The notes beneath the pieces are model-generated. The model was not told the DNA's origin. It searched no databases and saw only the letters and a program-made list of their open reading frames with translations. Positions 59,736 through 64,000 of a DNA stretch of 64,000 bases are shown piece by piece (the first letter of the stretch is position 1; the number at the start of each line of letters is the position of its first letter). This DNA is from a virus. The stretch is from the IMG/VR virus record IMGVR_UViG_3300046507_000667, positions 185,348 through 249,347 of that record; one strand, 5' to 3'. Position numbers and translations under genes: made by a program.

Positions 59736-61649
59736 TTAAAGGGACAATTGATTTGAATTAAGTAGTAGACCTACAATAGAGAATGATGCCCTTAAAATTT
59801 CAAGGTCTGTCTCTACTGGAGCTAAAACTGAAGTAGTTGTAATACTTTCAATTTCATCATTTACAATATTAAGAATCTTTGGGAAGCTCTTAGCATTGCA
59901 TTCAATTTCACCTACACTTAGTTCAATTGAATCTTCATAGAATGTATTAACCTTAGTTGGCATATCATTGATATATGATAGCCATGCCTCATAATCATTC
60001 TCTGCATCTGTCGGCATATCACGATTCTCAAATGGAATCATAGCTAGACTAACGTATGCAATAATTAAATCATTAATAACGTTCCATGCACACATATCTT
60101 CATTGTATTTATATAGATTCAATGATGGATCTACTTCATACAATGCTTTAAGAGTAATCAATGCATACAATGGAACAACGTTACCACCCATTGTATAACC
60201 ATTACGCATTACTGACTGACAAGCTAAAACTGAATCTTCTACTAGTTCTTTGATAGAAGTCTTTTCATCTTCAGTACGTCCACCAACAAAGATAGTTGAA
60301 TGAACACCTACTAGACTTGCTAGACGATTACGTAACTGACCACGCTTAATGATTAGATTCTTGGAAGTCTCATCAAGTTCTTTCTGAATATCAGCCATAC
60401 GTTTAGTATATGCTTCAGTACTCATACGAACTCCAGCACCAGTTTCAAATAATACTCCTTGAGGAGTAATAGTAACTTTACGTGCATTACCAATAAATGA
60501 GCCAAGATCCATATCTTTAATATTGTCTGGAGATACTTGTGAAAGACCTAATGGGTCAGTCTTAATATAAGCTGCCAAATCAAGGAATTTCTCATTAGCA
60601 TCATTACTTTCTAGACTTTCTGTCTTAAGATAGTATACTGAAAGTTCTTTAGCTAAGAATGATTCCTGTACAATCTTTTGAATAATTTCAGCTTGATATA
60701 CATCAGCAATAACTACGATTGGAGGAAGCTTTCCATCCTTACCATTAGCCACTACAGACATATTAGCTTTGATACCATCCACAATCTTTGAATGGAAATC
60801 GAAAAATTCATAACCTTGTAAGATCATAGGGTTCTCTAGCTCTACTGAAGTCTCTGACTTAAATAGAGAAGGATGAACCATACTTAATGCAGTAGTATGA
60901 TAGCCATAACGATTATTGATCTTAAGACCTTCATTATCGTCTGGAGCAAGCTTGATAGCTACTACTGAATGTGAGCTAAGAGTTGACATAAGTTGTGCAA
61001 CTTCTTGACCAATACTCTTATCATTATTATTTGATAAGGTTGCTACAGTAGTTAGAATACGAAGCTTATCTTCTTGTGACAATTCATCAAGTCGATATGT
61101 ATAATAGCGCTTAATGATAGTCTCTAGATCTTTTTGAAGCAGGTCTAAAAATGATACAAACTGCTTACGAGTACGGAAAGTATCTAGAATACTTTGATCA
61201 TTTTCATCAAATGTATCTTTGAGTACTTTATATACTTCATTAGCTGCCAGAATAGCTGATGTTGAACCATCACCAACCTTTTGTACTAGATTAGATGAAA
61301 TACTCATCACTAAACGATAGATAGTATCAGCACTAATGGTTGGAATCTTCATTGACTTAAGGATAGCTAAACCATCCTTAGTTACTAATTGCTCACCACC
61401 TTGACGAATTACTGTATTCGCACCATATGGACCATATGATTTACGAAGTACATCTGAAATTTCTTGAAGAACCTTTGATGTATTGTCGGTAAGAGTTTTA
61501 GCATCAAACATGTTCTCAATAAGCTTACTCTTAGTAGACTCTGTCTTGACAATTTCACCTGCAGGGGTATCATTAAAGTCAATGTCAGATAGCTTATTTT
61601 CTGCTACTAGTTCACGAATGAATGCTTTAATAGCTGCCTTGATAGTCAT
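59736..61649 (-). CDS. GroEL-like (Cpn60) chaperonin
   Basis: 637 aa, longer than bacterial GroEL (about 548). SYGPYGANTVIRQGGEQLVT (71-90) matches GroEL LGPKGRNVVLDK...ITKDG, and VGDGSTSAILAANEV (125-139) is the GDGTT ATP motif. The C-terminal equatorial part has EDSVLACQSVMRNGYTMGGN, like the VEDAL...GVVAGGG stretch. A chaperonin could fold the phage's own large virion proteins independently of host GroEL. No co-chaperonin gene was recognised in the window. RBS AGGAAAG; terminator follows. Confidence 0.92.
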   Translation of the reverse strand: MTIKAAIKAFIRELVAENKLSDIDFNDTPAGEIVKTESTKSKLIENMFDAKTLTDNTSKVLQEISDVLRKSYGPYGANTVIRQGGEQLVTKDGLAILKSMKIPTISADTIYRLVMSISSNLVQKVGDGSTSAILAANEVYKVLKDTFDENDQSILDTFRTRKQFVSFLDLLQKDLETIIKRYYTYRLDELSQEDKLRILTTVATLSNNNDKSIGQEVAQLMSTLSSHSVVAIKLAPDDNEGLKINNRYGYHTTALSMVHPSLFKSETSVELENPMILQGYEFFDFHSKIVDGIKANMSVVANGKDGKLPPIVVIADVYQAEIIQKIVQESFLAKELSVYYLKTESLESNDANEKFLDLAAYIKTDPLGLSQVSPDNIKDMDLGSFIGNARKVTITPQGVLFETGAGVRMSTEAYTKRMADIQKELDETSKNLIIKRGQLRNRLASLVGVHSTIFVGGRTEDEKTSIKELVEDSVLACQSVMRNGYTMGGNVVPLYALITLKALYEVDPSLNLYKYNEDMCAWNVINDLIIAYVSLAMIPFENRDMPTDAENDYEAWLSYINDMPTKVNTFYEDSIELSVGEIECNAKSFPKILNIVNDEIESITTTSVLAPVETDLEILRASFSIVGLLLNSNQLSL

Positions 61650-61685
61650 TGATTCTTTCCTAAATTTTTATGAGTAAATAAATAG

Positions 61686-61716
61686 CCCGAACTTCTTGTC
61701 TAATAAGAAGTTCGGG
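61686..61716 (-). terminator. Terminator hairpin
   Basis: CCCGAACTTCTT/AAGAAGTTCGGG perfect 12-bp stem, 6 nt after the stop of the -1 frame extension. Confidence 0.85.
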
Positions 61717-61721
61717 TATTT

Positions 61722-61979
61722 TTAAGTTCTCTTTCGTTGTTGTTCTTTCATCGCATCTTCTTCAGCTTTCTTCTTTTCTTTAAGATAATCAATCTGAGCA
61801 GTAGTCAGATCATTTAAGAAAGGGATTGGAATCTGGAGAAGTTCAGAGAGTGACATCCGACCTTGAAATAAATCCAAAGTAGATACCACTCCCTTTAGCT
61901 GCATCTTATAGAATTCTTCTGATGTAGCTTCTGCCTCAGCAACTACTTCAATTATACCGAAGTTGCTTCGGCGATAGCG
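61722..61979 (-). CDS. -1 frame extension of the gp26-like protein (85 residues)
   Basis: Reading continues in the -1 frame from the slippery site as RYRRSNFGIIEVV..., open for 85 codons to the stop at 61722, directly before a terminator. The domain holds LSELLQIPIPFLNDL and ends in a very charged helix (YLKEKKKAEEDAMKEQQRKR). A short separate gene could start at ATG 61904, but no good ribosome-binding site precedes it and frame continuity favours frameshifting. The fused product would be 542 aa (base 61979 read twice). Confidence 0.75.
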   Translation of the reverse strand, partial: RYRRSNFGIIEVVAEAEATSEEFYKMQLKGVVSTLDLFQGRMSLSELLQIPIPFLNDLTTAQIDYLKEKKKAEEDAMKEQQRKRT

Positions 61980-63349
61980 AAAAAAAGCAGACTTGTAATA
62001 TCTACGTCAATATTTTCAATTAGCTTCTTGCAAGTATCACCAGCACAATTAAAAGCAGGAATACGATACTGTACTCGATATTGACGAATACGATCGCTAA
62101 TTGCCTTATTTAGTACCTTTAGATCACCTGCTGAAAGATTAGCGATTGAAGGTAGAATCTGATGAATATCAGAAACTTCGTAGTATCGAACTTGACCACG
62201 GCTAAATGCTTCAACATCTGGCACCATGATTTGCTTGATATACTTGTGAAGAACGATAATTTCATCTTCGAACTTACCAGCAAACTTTTGTGTCAGACTC
62301 ATATTGTCTAGCATACGCTGTAGTGTTGGCGTAAGTAGTTCAATAACGATACGTGAATCTGGAAGAATAATACGCTTGGTCTTAGCTACCATTGAGTTAC
62401 TTAGGAACTCACGACCACGGTTTACACCTTGAAGAACATCAGCAACATATGTACCAGCTTTTTCTTGATCGACTACTTCAATTAGAGTGTCTGGTAATAG
62501 CTTGATGTTGTTTTTCGCAGCACAATGGGGACATTGCACAGTGTATTCTGTAGCTTGAGGGAAAGTAGGATAGTAGATACCATACAGAAGTGTTTCATAA
62601 TCTTCATCCGCAGTTACGTTCAGAAAATCAGCAAATTTCATTGAACCAACTGATGTTTCTGCAATTTTAGAGAAAACTAGCTTTAGTAGCTTAATTGTCT
62701 GATCGTAAGGAGTTCCACGGAAATTACGAACTGCAATCTTATCGTTATTATTCAGTGCCTTAAATGAAAGACGATAGCCACTCTTTAGAGCAATAACAGG
62801 GAATGATGGTGATGCATCAATTGTGTTAATGATCTGCAGTTGTTGTTGAATTGGTAGTGGATTATCGGCTTTAACAGGTACAATGGCATCTACGTCCACT
62901 GATACATTATTAAGAATATTCCTAACCTTATCAACTTGAGCACCAGCACCTTGAGCTTTGCGCTGTGCAAATAGCTCTTGCATTGCATCTAGTAATAGAT
63001 TAACTACTTCCATACGGTTAGGATCTTTTTCATCAGCCTCAACATCTTCAGCTAGAGTAGCTTCAAGAGTTGGCTTGACTTCTGCCTTAACAGGAGTAGC
63101 GGGTATGGCTGGAATTACAGCTACTGGATCAATGGTAGTTGATTGAACAGCAGTGCTTACTGGTTGTGCTAGTTCTTGTGGCAATGTAGTTGATGATTGC
63201 TGTGCAATTGCTTCTTGAGCTTGTTGTACTGCCATCTGTTCAGGAGTCAGATCAGCATCACTAATAGCTGTTGTTGGTGCAGCTACTTGACCGGGAGTCT
63301 GAAGTGAACTGATTAGGTCTGTGACTGAACCAAATGATTGATTTTCCAT
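61952..63349 (-). CDS. Baseplate hub protein / tail-assembly chaperone-like, T4 gp26-like, zero frame
   Basis: 465 aa. N-terminal 120 residues are Gln/Ala/Pro/Thr-rich; the C-terminal part has the gp26-type core with VQCPHCAAKN (C273, C276) and a second Cys pair near the end (FNCAGDTCKKL). T4 gp26 sits in the baseplate hub assembly. The zero frame ends AEATSV. The gene carries a -1 frameshift site, so a minority of ribosomes should give a 542-aa fusion. ATG 63349 (GGAAAG upstream) is preferred over TTG 63361. Confidence 0.82.
   Translation of the reverse strand: MENQSFGSVTDLISSLQTPGQVAAPTTAISDADLTPEQMAVQQAQEAIAQQSSTTLPQELAQPVSTAVQSTTIDPVAVIPAIPATPVKAEVKPTLEATLAEDVEADEKDPNRMEVVNLLLDAMQELFAQRKAQGAGAQVDKVRNILNNVSVDVDAIVPVKADNPLPIQQQLQIINTIDASPSFPVIALKSGYRLSFKALNNNDKIAVRNFRGTPYDQTIKLLKLVFSKIAETSVGSMKFADFLNVTADEDYETLLYGIYYPTFPQATEYTVQCPHCAAKNNIKLLPDTLIEVVDQEKAGTYVADVLQGVNRGREFLSNSMVAKTKRIILPDSRIVIELLTPTLQRMLDNMSLTQKFAGKFEDEIIVLHKYIKQIMVPDVEAFSRGQVRYYEVSDIHQILPSIANLSAGDLKVLNKAISDRIRQYRVQYRIPAFNCAGDTCKKLIENIDVDITSLLFFAIAEATSV
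61956..61985 (-). promoter_or_regulatory. -1 ribosomal frameshift site: slippery heptamer and hairpin
   Basis: Minus strand: T TTT TTC (61985-61979) in frame CTT TTT TTC, the canonical X XXY YYZ heptamer; a 7-nt spacer (61978-61972); then the stem-loop CCGAAG-CAA-CTTCGG (61971-61957), with an extra G.U pair at the base. Confidence 0.82.
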
Positions 63350-63380
63350 AATTCTTTCCAAAGAAGTTATTGTGATACGA

Positions 63381-63430
63381 TAGGAGAAACAGACTTCGAC
63401 TAATTTGAAGTTCGAATTCTGAGTCTCCTA
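63381..63430 (-). terminator. Long imperfect hairpin between gp25- and gp26-like genes
   Basis: TAGGAGA/TCTCCTA outer stem with further pairing inside (ACTTCGA with TTTGAAGT-like). May terminate or attenuate after the gp25-like gene. Confidence 0.55.
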
Positions 63431-63453
63431 CCAAAATGTGATAAAAGTTCTTA

Positions 63454-63957
63454 TTAGATATAAATCTGTGAAACTAAGCTACCAGATCTTGTCACATTAC
63501 CATCTACTGTGATAGCGAATGCATTTGAGCTATTAAATTGTGTATTAGTATTCTTTAGCTGAAAAATGATTGCTACTTTATTTCGATCGGTAATCTGAGG
63601 ATTTGGTGTTAAAGTAAAATCAACGATTTGATCGGTTGGAAGCCATATATCAATTTGACTTTGAATAGCTTGCTTGAGATCTGAAAGAGTAATACTATCA
63701 GCAATTTCCATTAGATAGTTACGGATACCAACCCCCATACTTGGTGCTGCAGGATTGGTACCACGTTCCATTAATAGTAAATCTCTCAAGCGGAAAGCTA
63801 ATGCAATGTAATCTGAGTATGTTTGTGTTTGATTGAATGCATTCATAGTGAAAGAAATTTCATCTTTCAATGCTTCAGTCTGTGCATCTGTAAATACATT
63901 GCTAAATGTAGCTAAAGTAGAAGCAATCGACGCATTAGGAGAGATTGGTGCTGGCAT
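63454..63957 (-). CDS. Baseplate wedge protein, T4 gp25-like
   Basis: 167 aa. AFRLRDLLLMERGTNPAAPS followed by GVGIRNYLME matches the gp25 core (I-R-N-x-L-L-T-x2-G-S...P-x-F-G), and IWLPTDQIVDFTLTPNPQ matches its C-terminal Trp-Pro region. gp25 is the conserved wedge component shared with type VI secretion TssE. ATG 63957 is 1 nt past the stop of the upstream gene. Confidence 0.85.
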   Translation of the reverse strand: MPAPISPNASIASTLATFSNVFTDAQTEALKDEISFTMNAFNQTQTYSDYIALAFRLRDLLLMERGTNPAAPSMGVGIRNYLMEIADSITLSDLKQAIQSQIDIWLPTDQIVDFTLTPNPQITDRNKVAIIFQLKNTNTQFNSSNAFAITVDGNVTRSGSLVSQIYI

Positions 63958-63958
63958 A

Positions 63959-64000
63959 TCACTGCTCGTCTAGATTGATTTTACGATGATGATCTTCATC
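63959..64000 (-). CDS. C-terminal end of an upstream gene (partial)
   Basis: Minus-strand codons DEDHHRKINLDEQ then TGA; the gene runs off the window. It directly precedes the gp25-like gene, so a baseplate protein is likely, but 13 residues cannot identify it. Confidence 0.55.
   Translation of the reverse strand, partial: DEDHHRKINLDEQ

Noticed and set aside
61722-61904. Independent 60-aa gene starting at ATG 61904
   Set aside because: The same frame is open back to the slippery site in the gp26-like gene, there is no good ribosome-binding site, and the frameshift elements fit precisely.

Overview
The window reads as part of the genome of a large (jumbo-type) AT-rich myovirus, most likely infecting a Gram-negative bacterium. 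It has tightly packed genes in long same-strand blocks, T4-like baseplate proteins (gp25-like, gp26-like, a gp5/gpV-like spike), and a lysis cassette. It carries its own DNA-metabolism enzymes: a type II topoisomerase large subunit, a Dda-like helicase, a RecA/UvsX-like recombinase, a TOPRIM primase and an NAD-dependent DNA ligase. It also encodes pieces of a multisubunit RNA polymerase (beta' N-terminal part and beta C-terminal part in separate loci) and a GroEL-like chaperonin. I saw no tRNA, rRNA, CRISPR array or IS element. I cannot name the species from sequence alone.

Layout. 1-2.6 kb (minus): topoisomerase gene split by a group I intron that interrupts the TOPRIM EG|DSAGG motif and carries an EDxHD-type homing endonuclease. 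2.7-6.8 kb (minus): small genes and a MoxR AAA+/VWA-metallopeptidase pair. 6.9-9.7 kb (plus): a TM/coiled-coil protein, a tandem-PAS protein, a holin-like protein and an exported lysozyme-like protein. 9.8-13 kb: nucleotidyltransferase, MazG-like protein, prohead-protease-like fold and helicase. 13-16.8 kb and 19.8-22.3 kb (minus): two tandem arrays of one expanded family of about 100-140 aa proteins (about 15 copies). 17.5 kb: spike protein. 18.5 kb: protein with a histone-H1-like tail. 23.3-24.8 kb: a paralogous pair. 27-31.7 kb (plus): RNAP beta' part followed by small genes including a second expanded family (GIP family, 4 copies). 32-37 kb (plus): three large unrecognised, probably structural proteins. 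37-59 kb (minus): unknown large genes, ligase, RNAP beta part, recombinase, a trio of related 250-300 aa proteins and primase. 59.7-64 kb (minus): chaperonin and baseplate genes, including a textbook -1 programmed ribosomal frameshift site in the gp26-like gene.

Regulation visible in the sequence: operons are preceded by a recurring motif whose core is ATATATTAT (about 19 copies, correctly oriented, mostly 20-60 nt before the first start codon). They are closed by hairpin terminators, many of them copies of one near-identical CCCTATACC...GGTATAGGG element. The motif is a plausible recognition sequence for the phage's own RNA polymerase. The strongest unusual observations are the frameshift site with its 85-residue extension, the intron with fully pairing P1 and P10 helices, the PAS protein inside the lysis operon, the expanded small-protein families and the promoter/terminator system.
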